Below, one piece after another: positions 43,324-52,082 of a DNA stretch of 64,000 nt. The stretch comes from Paenibacillus xylanexedens. Its GTDB lineage: Bacteria > Bacillota > Bacilli > Paenibacillales > Paenibacillaceae. The stretch covers positions 62,001 to 126,000 of the forward strand of contig NZ_JAGIKV010000020.1 of assembly GCF_017874615.1 (NCBI RefSeq). The letters run 5' to 3'. A model generated the notes under the pieces. It did not search any database. It was not told the origin of the DNA and was given only the letters and a program-made list of their open reading frames with translations. A program made the position numbers and the translations under genes. Position 1 is the stretch's first letter, and every line of letters starts with the position of its first letter.

Positions 43324-44307
43324 CTACATGATGCTTTCTTTTGTGAATTTTTTGAACAAGCCGTTCGCAGTAAACAGAAGGATGATACTGACAACGGAGT
43401 TGAATATACCTATGGCTGTACCATATGAGAATCGTCCCATATTCAAACCATAATTGAGCGCATATAGATCAAGTACTTCCGAGTAGTCCGTGACCAGACT
43501 GTTGCCAAGCAAGAACTGCTTCTCGAAACCGATACTGATCAGATGTCCAATTGACATGATGAAAAGTACGGAAATCGTGGTCCGTATGCCAGGCAGCGTG
43601 ATGTGCCACATTTGTCTCCAGCGGTTGGCTCCATCTACACGGGAAGCTTCATACAGCTCATTGTCGATACCCGTAATTGCTGCAAGATAGATGATGGCAT
43701 TCCAACCGGTTTCCTTCCACATATCTGAAGCGGTTACAATGTACCAGAACAAGTTCCCCTTGGCCATGAATTGGATCGGCTGATCGATAATGTTCAGTCC
43801 TACCAATAGATCATTGATAATCCCCCCATCGGTGGAGAGCATCTTCGTAATGATCCCGGCTACAACAACCCAGGATACAAAGTGAGGCAGATATGATACC
43901 GTTTGCACGGCACGTTTGAAGAACATGCCTCTCATTTCGTTCAGGAGAATAGCGAAGAATATCGGCACGATAAAACCGACAACCAGTCCCATCAAGCTCA
44001 TTGCAAGTGTATTTCGAAGTACCAGATAGAAACGATCATCACTGAACAACTCTACAAAGTGTTTAAAACCAACCCACTCTTGATCACCAAACGATCTGGC
44101 AGGTTTATAATTTTGGAAAGCCATCGTCCATCCCCATAGTGGCAGATAGTTAAATACGAAAACCCAAGCTACGAATGGCAATGACATGAGATAGAGATAT
44201 TTCTGCTGTTTCATTCTGTCCCAAATTCCGTTCCGCCGATTCTTTAAAGGCGGTTTGGGGTCACTGCTTCTGTTCGCGGAAGCGGATTTTTTTGTTAGCG
44301 TTTCCAT
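43324..44307 (-). CDS. lplB: Sugar ABC transporter permease, LplB-like
   Basis: Length 327 aa from the ATG at 44307 with GGAGGGGG upstream; the frame extends to 44343. Six predicted helices after a charged N-terminal segment (~1-30), as in LplB/YteP. The phrase LPLWGWTMAFQNYKPARSF and the EAA loop NELYEASRVDGANRWRQMWHITLPGI are family-typical. It is the first gene of the operon with lplC and binding protein 3. AAAACGTTTT and a cre-like site lie ~210-235 nt upstream. Confidence 0.92.
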   Translation of the reverse strand: METLTKKSASANRSSDPKPPLKNRRNGIWDRMKQQKYLYLMSLPFVAWVFVFNYLPLWGWTMAFQNYKPARSFGDQEWVGFKHFVELFSDDRFYLVLRNTLAMSLMGLVVGFIVPIFFAILLNEMRGMFFKRAVQTVSYLPHFVSWVVVAGIITKMLSTDGGIINDLLVGLNIIDQPIQFMAKGNLFWYIVTASDMWKETGWNAIIYLAAITGIDNELYEASRVDGANRWRQMWHITLPGIRTTISVLFIMSIGHLISIGFEKQFLLGNSLVTDYSEVLDLYALNYGLNMGRFSYGTAIGIFNSVVSIILLFTANGLFKKFTKESIM

Positions 44308-44515
44308 CTCCGTTCCCCCTCCTCTGTTTAATAAAATAATCATACTCGATAGAGCGTTTTCAAAATACCATCTGGATTTTAGAGAAAATCATATAAAAAT
44401 TAGATATAGACATATATAATCAGACATTAATTCGTTAAAATTAGTGATAAATTCTACTTTCAAATGATATAAAAGTAATATTAAGGTAAAATATTATCTG
44501 AAGTGGTAAATATCG

Positions 44516-44541
44516 AAAACGTTTTATAGTAATCGTTTACT
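44516..44541. promoter_or_regulatory. Palindrome and cre-like site upstream of lplB
   Basis: AAAACGTTTT (44516-44525) and AGTAATCGTTTACT (44528-44541). The region 44342-44515 is AT-rich; AGAGCGTTTTC near 44352 is a further partial match. Confidence 0.58.
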
Positions 44542-44562
44542 TCAATTACATGGCATACAAAA

Positions 44563-44581
44563 AGGACCCTTTCGGGTCCCT
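44563..44581 (-). terminator. Terminator of the GH2 gene
   Basis: Stem AGGACCC/GGGTCCC-type with a TTTC loop directly before the stop at 44586 on the map. The minus transcript continues with TTTTTG. Confidence 0.75.
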
Positions 44582-44585
44582 CTGA

Positions 44586-47495
44586 TTACAATGTAAATTG
44601 AATGGTTTGCAGTTTAACGATGCCGAGTAGTTGCGCTACGGATATGGAGGTTGCTGGACGGAATTGATCTCCATTCAGATACGCAAGTATCTCCTGAAAT
44701 AAGTAGGCGGCTTCCGGACGCTTCATTACAGCCAGATTGGCAAACGGAAGTGAGGATATCAAAATCTTGCCCTTCCCTACTTTTGCCTCAAAGGCATAAG
44801 CGAGTCGTTTGGCCCGATGGAAATGGTCCACCACTTCGATCAGCGGCTCCACTCCGGGCAACGTATCCAAACATATCGCTGGTGTACCGTTCACCAAGTG
44901 ATACCAATGCCAGTCCGAAGCCCCATCATGCGGGAAGGAGCCTAGTAGTGCTAGCTGTTCTCTCAAAACCATGCCCATCGTTGCACCAGGCTGTGTAGCA
45001 AACATCAGGTAATTCCAGAATACAGGCAGATACTTGGTCTCCACTGAATCATATAACCCTTCTGCGGTTGGCTGTAGCCAAACACTCCCCCCGTTGACCA
45101 CATAATCAACGACATTGGGTGTTAACGACTGAACGATAACCAAGTCAATCTCCCGATTTTTCAACAACTGAAATCCATCGATGCGATCTACGCAATCATC
45201 ATGCGCTTCACCCAATAATGGCTTCAACTCTGCCACGGTATTCCAGATACGCTTCGACCTCGGATGGGATTGATAAAAAGGAAACGACCATCCATGCCAT
45301 ATATTCGCTACAGTTCTTTCCAAATCGCCTGATATCAGCTCCGCTTCGATCCGAAAAGCTGCTGCTGCTTCACGAGGTGCTGTAGCGACGATGCTTCCCA
45401 GTGACATGACGGACCCACACTGGATATCTCCGGTCTTCCATGCCCCTTCAGTAAGTATCACATCATCGCTTATTAACCTCCACTGAATGACTGCGTCCTC
45501 AAGTGGCTCCTTACCGTAATGAGAGATGCGTACATCGACATGAATGGGTTCTCCGGCGTAAAATGTACGCTCCTTGCAGCTTAACAACAGCACCACATCT
45601 GCGTTGAAACACATGAATTCTTCTGGTGTTGTTATACCTTTGTCATCCCAAAATACATCCAGAATGCCCGTCGTAGCATGTCCCTGCCCTGGAAAATCAC
45701 GAATGTCCAGCAGCTGTACGCCCGCAGCGTCCGGTGTTCGCCGAATCCGCTCCATGGCTTCTTTTAAGGAACGTACCAGATGGGTACCACTGACCTGTTG
45801 AAAATGCTCCAGGTCCTCCATCATGCCTTTGTTTGTTAACGATTCTTCGATCGGTCGTAACCAGCTAGGACGCAATACGCCAGTATACTTCGCTCGCTCT
45901 TGGGGCCGCACATACATGGTGTACTGTGCATGTTCGTGTCCTATAACAGGATGCTCCGCAAGCCGGGTGACTGCATGATAGTCCAGCGTGGTATCCGGCA
46001 CAGCAGAATATGCGGATTCCAACGGGGGATGCCAGTTCAACGACTGAATATAATAATCACCTTCCCGCCCTTGCGCCGGAAGCTGTCCAAAACCTGTATT
46101 GTCCGTATATAAGCGAGTGGGGTCTGTATCCCTTGCCCTCGATACCAGTGCATTGAGTTCAGGATGGCCATTCGGACCAAGGAGTTCATTCCCCATGGAG
46201 AACATGACGAATGAAGGATGTCTATACAGCGACTGAAGCAACCCGTCCAGTTCTTGTGTCAGATAAGTCAATACTTCAGCTGGCGCAAACTGATCCGATT
46301 GCTCAAAGAAACGAGACCAATGGGGAAGTTCTGATTGCACCAGCATGCCCTCTTCATCAGCTGCGTCCCAGAATGGTTCTGGCGCGCTCCACCCATGCAG
46401 TCGGACATGATTGAAGCCATACGATCTGGCCACTCGAAACTGCTGAAGATAATGCTCCTTGTCCCAGACGGGATAACCCGTCAGTGGGAAGATACAGCAA
46501 TCGACGTACCCACGCAGATATACTGGTGTCCCATTCAACTCAAGCTGCTTCCCGTTTGCTGCAAAGGAGCGTACACCAAATGATTGCTCCAGCCGATCCA
46601 GTTCCTGTTCACCGTCATGGAGACGGATCACAGCCTTGTATAATTCAGGGGATTCATCCGACCATCTTGCGATAGACTTCTCTGTTCCAAGTTCCAATCG
46701 CCACTGATCTATTACAGCGTTACTTTCAGTTAACCCTGCTGAGCTAATATCCACATGCGCTTGAACACTCAGATTCACATGACAACTGTATTGATCAAGC
46801 CATGTGCCGTCCGGATGCTGGATATTCACATGTAATTGCATCGATCTAGCGGATTCATTCGCGGGAGCGCTTACAGTACAATCAACCAGAACGGTTCCGT
46901 TCTCAGCATCTGGTTGAATACGTAACGTTTGTAATCGGCATGGGGGCAGACTGTCCAGATAAACACCACCCGTGATTCCACCCCAGGCTGTGGCCGTATG
47001 CAATGAATGAATATGGCTACCCGCCAGCGGAAGTTTCATCGTATTATCCACGCGGATCTCCACACGATTCACTTCTCCCTGCTTCACCAGAGAGGTAACA
47101 TCCCACTTCTGTTGATTCACCAGACTATCCTGCTGCCCGGCATACTGTCCATTGATCCAGAGATGCGTTGTCCATCGGACACCTTCCAATCTGAATACAT
47201 AGTGGCATCCGGGATCGTCTGATGGAACATGAACATCCTGAGCATACCAGGCTGAGCCTTCATATTCCCGTACCTTGGTCCAGGTATCGAGCCTTTCGTA
47301 TGCAGGCTCATCTCCGTATCCTTGCTCTTCCCATGAACCGGGAATCTGAATGGTCTCCCATGATGTATTTTCACACTGTGAAGGTGGTAATATCTCTTGT
47401 TCAACGAGTGTATCGGACTCCAGATCCAAACAAAACTGCCATGTTCCATTTAAGTTCAATGTATGACGTACAGCGCCTATATCAGACAAATTCAT
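44586..47495 (-). CDS. GH2-family glycoside hydrolase, divergent
   Basis: Length 969 aa from the ATG at 47495 behind AAGGGATGG; the frame extends to 47516. No signal peptide. Jelly-roll sugar-binding domain (~10-190: LNLNGTWQFCLD, FRLEGVRWTTHLWINGQYAGQQ), an Ig-like domain (~190-320), then the barrel (~325-600: GTPVYLRGYVDC, YGFNHVRLHGWSAPEPFWDAAD, acid/base Glu in FVMFSMGNELLG). The nucleophile is not obvious by eye. The last third adds beta-sandwich sequence and a region resembling a type 1 amidotransferase fold (NREIDLVIVQSLTPNVVDYV). It probably acts on a beta-galactoside, glucuronide or rhamnogalacturonan fragment; the exact target is open. Confidence 0.8.
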   Translation of the reverse strand: MNLSDIGAVRHTLNLNGTWQFCLDLESDTLVEQEILPPSQCENTSWETIQIPGSWEEQGYGDEPAYERLDTWTKVREYEGSAWYAQDVHVPSDDPGCHYVFRLEGVRWTTHLWINGQYAGQQDSLVNQQKWDVTSLVKQGEVNRVEIRVDNTMKLPLAGSHIHSLHTATAWGGITGGVYLDSLPPCRLQTLRIQPDAENGTVLVDCTVSAPANESARSMQLHVNIQHPDGTWLDQYSCHVNLSVQAHVDISSAGLTESNAVIDQWRLELGTEKSIARWSDESPELYKAVIRLHDGEQELDRLEQSFGVRSFAANGKQLELNGTPVYLRGYVDCCIFPLTGYPVWDKEHYLQQFRVARSYGFNHVRLHGWSAPEPFWDAADEEGMLVQSELPHWSRFFEQSDQFAPAEVLTYLTQELDGLLQSLYRHPSFVMFSMGNELLGPNGHPELNALVSRARDTDPTRLYTDNTGFGQLPAQGREGDYYIQSLNWHPPLESAYSAVPDTTLDYHAVTRLAEHPVIGHEHAQYTMYVRPQERAKYTGVLRPSWLRPIEESLTNKGMMEDLEHFQQVSGTHLVRSLKEAMERIRRTPDAAGVQLLDIRDFPGQGHATTGILDVFWDDKGITTPEEFMCFNADVVLLLSCKERTFYAGEPIHVDVRISHYGKEPLEDAVIQWRLISDDVILTEGAWKTGDIQCGSVMSLGSIVATAPREAAAAFRIEAELISGDLERTVANIWHGWSFPFYQSHPRSKRIWNTVAELKPLLGEAHDDCVDRIDGFQLLKNREIDLVIVQSLTPNVVDYVVNGGSVWLQPTAEGLYDSVETKYLPVFWNYLMFATQPGATMGMVLREQLALLGSFPHDGASDWHWYHLVNGTPAICLDTLPGVEPLIEVVDHFHRAKRLAYAFEAKVGKGKILISSLPFANLAVMKRPEAAYLFQEILAYLNGDQFRPATSISVAQLLGIVKLQTIQFTL

Positions 47496-47624
47496 ATCGT
47501 ATAGCCATCCCTTCATCTGGATACTTGTAAATCCAGTCTAAAATGTGAAGCATTCGGTGACCATTGCTTATCATGGGAAGTGCATGGACAATATGATGAA
47601 TCTGGAAATTTCTCAGGAATATCG

Positions 47625-47634
47625 AAAACGTTTT
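47625..47634. promoter_or_regulatory. AAAACGTTTT palindrome upstream of the GH2 gene
   Basis: A perfect 10-bp palindrome 130 nt before the GH2 start, in the 175-nt gap after the response regulator gene. TCGAAAACGTTTTACA is a partial cre match. Confidence 0.5.
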
Positions 47635-47670
47635 ACACAATAGGCAAGGGCAAGGCCCAGCACTCCGTAC

Positions 47671-49269
47671 TTATTCCTCGTTTATATCTGTAGCCGTTCC
47701 TTTAATTGATGAATGGGTTCTGGCCTGTTTGTAAGCGGATGGGGATTCCCCTACATATTTCTTGAACTTACCGTGGAAGTAGTCCACATTAGCATATCCC
47801 ACTCTCGCCGCGACCTGATGGACCTTCAGTCCTTCGTCCAGCAATTCCTTGGCCTTTTCCATACGAACCTTGTCCAGAAATGCATTGAAATATTCTCCAG
47901 TATGATTCTTGAACAACTTACCCAAGTAACTGCTGTTATAGTTAAACACTTCTGCCAGTACTTCGAGCTTGAGATTTTCGCCAGGGTTACGCTGGATAAA
48001 TTCAATCATCTGTTTCAATACAGTATCCTTGCTTCCCCCACCCATACGTTGAATAAGTCGATTCAAATGTTCCGATGCCATGACTTTGAGATCAGACATC
48101 GTAAATTGATGATAGACTTCATTAATCAGAACCGAATGTTCCTGCATAATGGAGTGCATATGTTGATTCGTCGCTGCAAGCTTGTTGAACGCCAAGGAAA
48201 ATACCTGTGAGAACGCCGTCTTGATCGCTTGTTCTGTTCGATGATATGGAACCAGGCGCTCTTCCATCTCACCCAGCACCCGCATAACGGACTCACTACT
48301 GCGGATGTCTAACGCATAATACAGCTTGTCCGCGAGTTCGTCCTCAACTGGCTCATGTGCTCCGTCCACAGCTTCAACTTCTGGCTTAACAACGCTTTCG
48401 CCTTCGCTACCTTCAGTCCACAGAATGATGCGTTGCTCCGTGAACAAGAAGCGTTCCCCGAGTATACGATTCGCCTGCGTGTATGACCGCGCAATTTCAG
48501 AAGTGGAATGTACGGGTTCTCCTGCAGCACCATACATGTGAACCTCCCATTCTCCTAGCAGTCCTTCCAGCTCATCATACAGATTTCTTGCAGATGACTC
48601 GGATGTGATTGTTTCCTTACTTAACAGCCCCAGACCTGAATGGAACGAGAATACAATGCCTCGATCTTTATGGTCAAATGCTTCAATCAGTTTGCGTTTC
48701 ATAACACTTCCCCGCTGCAGGTCGGGGGTTACATGCATCTCAAGCAGCACAATCTGATAGTGAGGCCAGTGCAGCCCCAGGCTATCTTCTTCCATGCTAC
48801 CCGCACCCTCCAGACTGTCAAAGAGCAAAGCCTCGATCTGATGCTCCCGATAGACGGTATCTTCACCAGCATGACGTGCCATTGTCTCCCGTTCACGGGT
48901 CAGGATTGTAGCAATACGCCCCAGTTCACCAATAATCTCTTCTTCATCCACCGGTTTGAGCAGATAACCATCCACACCAAAACTGATGGCTTTTTTGGCA
49001 TAATCAAAATCTGCATAACCACTTAATATCAAAAAGTGCGAATCCGGATGATTCCGGCGCACCTCTTCAATCACATCCAGCCCGGTCATACCGGGCATGC
49101 GAATATCAATAATCGTCAGATCAGGCTCCAATTCCTCAAACCGGGCGATGGCCTCACGCCCGCTGGCAGCTGTAGCAATGACCTGGAATCCGTATTTTTC
49201 CCACTCGATAATGGTTGTCAGTCCCTCACGTATGCTCGGTTCGTCATCCACCAAAAACACTTTATACAT
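47671..49269 (-). CDS. AraC-type response regulator (YesN-like)
   Basis: Length 532 aa from the ATG at 49269 with AGGAGGGG upstream. N-terminal receiver domain (1-120) with the acidic pair in FLVDDEPS, the phospho-Asp D55 in LTIIDIRMPG and the Lys in YLLKPVD. A long linker region follows (~130-420). The C-terminal AraC domain has two helix-turn-helix units (LEVLAEVFNYNSSYLGKLFKNH and VHQVAARVGYANVDYFHGKF). It overlaps the sensor kinase stop by 8 nt, so translation is coupled. It very probably activates the neighbouring transport and hydrolase genes. Confidence 0.93.
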   Translation of the reverse strand: MYKVFLVDDEPSIREGLTTIIEWEKYGFQVIATAASGREAIARFEELEPDLTIIDIRMPGMTGLDVIEEVRRNHPDSHFLILSGYADFDYAKKAISFGVDGYLLKPVDEEEIIGELGRIATILTRERETMARHAGEDTVYREHQIEALLFDSLEGAGSMEEDSLGLHWPHYQIVLLEMHVTPDLQRGSVMKRKLIEAFDHKDRGIVFSFHSGLGLLSKETITSESSARNLYDELEGLLGEWEVHMYGAAGEPVHSTSEIARSYTQANRILGERFLFTEQRIILWTEGSEGESVVKPEVEAVDGAHEPVEDELADKLYYALDIRSSESVMRVLGEMEERLVPYHRTEQAIKTAFSQVFSLAFNKLAATNQHMHSIMQEHSVLINEVYHQFTMSDLKVMASEHLNRLIQRMGGGSKDTVLKQMIEFIQRNPGENLKLEVLAEVFNYNSSYLGKLFKNHTGEYFNAFLDKVRMEKAKELLDEGLKVHQVAARVGYANVDYFHGKFKKYVGESPSAYKQARTHSSIKGTATDINEE

Positions 49270-51052
49270 GCTGGTCCCCTCCTGCTGGCAAAGTGAAAGA
49301 AACCTCCGTCCCTTCCCCATATACACTCGTAATCTGTATTCCATATGGCTCGCCGTACGTCAATGTTAAGCGTTGATGTACATTACGCATGCCGATCCGA
49401 CTCTTCTCCTGTTCCTCCGGTCCACAGATAAACTGCATCACCTCAGCCAGTCGTTCTGGCGTTATACCTGCACCATTGTCATCCACACGAATCTGCACAA
49501 TGTTCTCTACTAAACGAATACTTATATGAACACGGACTGTGCCCTCTTTGTTCTCAAGACCATGGACAATCGCATTCTCAACCAAAGGTTGAATAATCAA
49601 AGGCGGAATGTACATCTTCTCCACCTCGGGATCGATATGGATCTGGAATGCAAGGCGGTCGCCGTAACGAAATTTCTGAATTTCCAAATAGGAACGTACC
49701 ATTTCAAGTTCAGCCCGGAAGGTTGTTTTTCCACTGCCAATCTCTAGACTCTTGCGCATTAGCTTGCCCAACAGCCTGACGATGTTGGCAATCTCTGCTT
49801 CTCCCTTGATATGCGCTTTCATCCGAATGGACTCCAGTGCATTAAACAAGAAATGGGGATTGATCTGGCTCGCCATCATTTTCAATTTAATCTCTTTTTG
49901 GGCGATTTCCAATTGATTGTTCTGTTCGGTCGCTTCTACCACCTGCGTCATGAGTTCATTGATACTTTTCACCATATAGTTGAACTGTCGTGACAGTTGT
50001 CCAATCTCATCGTTTCCATCAATCCGTGAAGTCACGTTCAGGTCTCCTAATGCAAGCTTGTTGAGGTGTTTACTCAGCCGGAGCAATCGGTTCGAAGTGA
50101 GGAACGAGATGATATATACGAATAATAGGGCGATAACCAGCACAAGGATAATAAAAATCATGCCAATCAAGCTGACGGTGTTCGCGTCTTTGACGATATT
50201 TTTGGTGGCAAAAACCGAAATCACCTTCAGGCTGTTCATACTCGATCCAGGGCCCAGCTCATCAATAACAATATTAGATGGTTCCCCTCGGAAATCCCCC
50301 TCTATGGTGCCTTTCGCCTGATTCTGCAGATCAACGCCAAAATCAAGCTCGTCCAGCGTTTTACCCACCAGCTCGGTATTCTTGGCTGCAACCACATACC
50401 CCTGCTCGTCCGTAATCATCGTCTCAAACTGTTCCTGACGCAACAATCCATTCAGCTCATCCTGATTGATCACAATCATCAACACGCCCTCTGTCCGATA
50501 CTCGGCAAAAGGTACTTTGCGCACCAGGCTGAGCTTGTGTACAGGATTATCTTCCTTGTCCGGAATGTAGAACCAACCGATGCTGGTTGTTTTCAGTGCC
50601 TGTTGGTACCAGTAGCTCTCTTCCGTCTGCTTGTCTACTGGGATGAATTCGAGGTTGTTGATCAATGTTGGGTTAGTTGAGTAAAAACGAATGCCCGCTA
50701 TCTCACGGTACAAACGCCTGTACTCCTGAAAGTCTTTGTATGCAAGATACGCTGAGGTTAACTCCACAACGCTCTTGTACCGTTTATTCACGATCTCCTT
50801 GAGATCCGCATTAAACATTAATAGATTGGATATATCGGTTGGTACACGCAGCATGGTTGCCGTCTGGCTCTTGATCTTGTCCACATTGATGATCGTCTGT
50901 CCTATCGCATTGTCCAGGGCTTGCTGGCGAAAATAACTGGTCACAGCAAGACCAACAATCAGGACCGGAATCATGACAACCAGTACATAGGAAATGAGCA
51001 ATTTATGCTTTAATTTGAGATTATTAGTGGTTCGTATCAACCTTTTCAACAT
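49262..51052 (-). CDS. Sensor histidine kinase (YesM-like)
   Basis: Length 596 aa from the ATG at 51052 behind GGAAGG. One helix near the N-terminus (LLISYVLVVMIPVLIVGLAV), an extracytoplasmic sensor of ~250 residues, a second helix (LIGMIFIILVLVIALLFVYI), a HAMP segment (RLLRLSKHLNKLALGDLNV), then the phospho-acceptor motif QINPHFLFNALESIRMKA and the ATPase domain (VENAIVHGLENKEGTV, RVDDNGAGI). This is the LytS/YesM class usually paired with AraC-type regulators for oligosaccharide sensing. A cre-like site 22 nt upstream suggests glucose repression of the sensor itself. Confidence 0.94.
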   Translation of the reverse strand: MLKRLIRTTNNLKLKHKLLISYVLVVMIPVLIVGLAVTSYFRQQALDNAIGQTIINVDKIKSQTATMLRVPTDISNLLMFNADLKEIVNKRYKSVVELTSAYLAYKDFQEYRRLYREIAGIRFYSTNPTLINNLEFIPVDKQTEESYWYQQALKTTSIGWFYIPDKEDNPVHKLSLVRKVPFAEYRTEGVLMIVINQDELNGLLRQEQFETMITDEQGYVVAAKNTELVGKTLDELDFGVDLQNQAKGTIEGDFRGEPSNIVIDELGPGSSMNSLKVISVFATKNIVKDANTVSLIGMIFIILVLVIALLFVYIISFLTSNRLLRLSKHLNKLALGDLNVTSRIDGNDEIGQLSRQFNYMVKSINELMTQVVEATEQNNQLEIAQKEIKLKMMASQINPHFLFNALESIRMKAHIKGEAEIANIVRLLGKLMRKSLEIGSGKTTFRAELEMVRSYLEIQKFRYGDRLAFQIHIDPEVEKMYIPPLIIQPLVENAIVHGLENKEGTVRVHISIRLVENIVQIRVDDNGAGITPERLAEVMQFICGPEEQEKSRIGMRNVHQRLTLTYGEPYGIQITSVYGEGTEVSFTLPAGGDQHV

Positions 51053-51073
51053 GTCTGCACCTTCCGTCATCTG

Positions 51074-51087
51074 TATAAGCGCTTACA
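51074..51087. promoter_or_regulatory. cre-like site upstream of the sensor kinase
   Basis: TATAAGCGCTTACA matches the CcpA consensus at 13 of 14 positions and has an intact CG centre. It lies 22 nt before the start codon, downstream of any promoter, in a repressing position. Confidence 0.7.
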
Positions 51088-51184
51088 TATAAACAGCAGG
51101 ATCAGGATGTTCTGTCCTCAGAATTAATCATACCACATAACCGCCAGAATTCGGATTGTCATTGAAATGGGTTAATATGTTGCC

Positions 51185-51244
51185 AGGCTACAAGCCAGCC
51201 TACCTCTAGTAGAAGAGGCCGCCATTAACATGGCGACCGGGCTT
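51185..51244. ncRNA. Candidate folded RNA element, pseudoknot-capable
   Basis: In the 329-nt gap between osmC and the kinase gene. AGGCT (51185-51189) can pair with AGCCT (51197-51201). The loop AAGCC (51192-51196) can pair with GGCTT (51240-51244). Two hairpins lie between: CCTCT/AGAGG (51203-51207, 51214-51218) and CGCCAT/ATGGCG (51220-51225, 51230-51235, TAAC loop). Both strands can fold, so the direction is not decided. I cannot assign it to a known family. Confidence 0.5.
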
Positions 51245-51324
51245 ACCGAATTATTTTCTACTGACAGAAGTTTAGTGACTCCTAGATGGGCGAAATCCCT
51301 GTTGAAGTGTTGGAAAAGCCAAAA

Positions 51325-51352
51325 AAGGCACTCCCACGATTGGAAGTGCCTT
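51325..51352 (-). terminator. Intrinsic terminator of the OsmC gene
   Basis: Stem AAGGCACT/AGTGCCTT extended by CC/GG. The minus transcript continues with TTTTTTGG. It lies 29 nt after the stop at 51382. Confidence 0.88.
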
Positions 51353-51381
51353 CTCAGTATCAGAGATTTACTCATATGTTA

Positions 51382-51804
51382 TTAAGGACGAGGTGTACTT
51401 ACCCCATTGAGGATCAGTTTAGGATGAATATCGGCGCTCAGCGAAGCGGAAACTGCACAATATTTTTCCTCAGCCATCTGGATGGCTTTCCAGATGCGAT
51501 AATCCGGGATATCGCCATCGACTTTGAAGATCAGATCAATGGATGTGAAGCCTTTAGGCATCTCTTCACTGCGTGTGCCTTGCGCTTCAATCTCAATCGA
51601 CTCAATTTTGTCCAGGAAAGCGTCCAGAATCATTGTAATATCGATTCCCATACAGCCGCCGAGACCCGCCAGTAACAATTCCATCGGGGTCGCACCTTTG
51701 CTGTCACCACCATAAGCAGCAGTGGCATCCATGCCGACAGCATATCCAGAGGGTCCTTCGGAAGTAAACGCACGTTTGCCTTTCCATACGGTTGTTACAT
51801 TCAT
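51382..51804 (-). CDS. OsmC/Ohr-family protein
   Basis: Length 140 aa, cytoplasmic. The family uses two cysteines to reduce organic hydroperoxides. Here C51 lies in LLAGLGGCMGIDI and C116 in EEKYCAVSASLSAD, the positions expected of OsmC-like (YhfA branch) proteins. The N-terminal phrase GDSKGATPMELLLAG is typical. Monocistronic, with its own terminator. The electron donor may be a dithiol; the physiological substrate is not known for the YhfA branch. Confidence 0.88.
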   Translation of the reverse strand: MNVTTVWKGKRAFTSEGPSGYAVGMDATAAYGGDSKGATPMELLLAGLGGCMGIDITMILDAFLDKIESIEIEAQGTRSEEMPKGFTSIDLIFKVDGDIPDYRIWKAIQMAEEKYCAVSASLSADIHPKLILNGVSTPRP

Positions 51805-51868
51805 GATGTTATCCTTCTTTCTTACAATAGTTTAAGTTCAAGCGAAAAAGGTTTGCACTTGCCACTCC

Positions 51869-51985
51869 GATGACAGAATAACCTTCCGATCGCTGTTATC
51901 CCCAGATTTTTTTGATTCCCTTCTTCAAGGGGAAAATCAGGGGATAAAGGCGCACGCTCCGCTTCTTCAGGTTTCTTCCGTCCTC
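51869..51985. repeat. Dispersed structured repeat, copy 3
   Basis: The same layout as copies 1 and 2 near 12 kb: shared GATCGC-GTTA segment, CCCAGATTTTTTTGATTCCC arm region, AAAATCAGGGGATAAA and GCGCACGCTCCGCTTC. Outer arms GATGACAGAA and TTCCGTCCTC still pair apart from two positions although both differ from copies 1 and 2. Confidence 0.75.
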
Positions 51986-52060
51986 TCCGTTCTTGTGCAA
52001 AAAGTTTAGTTGAACTGATATCGTTCATGACCTTAAATACCCGCTCCGAGTACGTTCGTT

Positions 52061-52078
52061 CTTCCGATCGCTGTTATC
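52061..52078. repeat. Fragment of the structured repeat
   Basis: CTTCCGATCGCTGTTATC is identical to 51883-51900 inside copy 3. It abuts the stop of the ABC ATPase gene at 52083. Probably a truncated copy. Confidence 0.55.
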
Positions 52079-52082
52079 TTCA

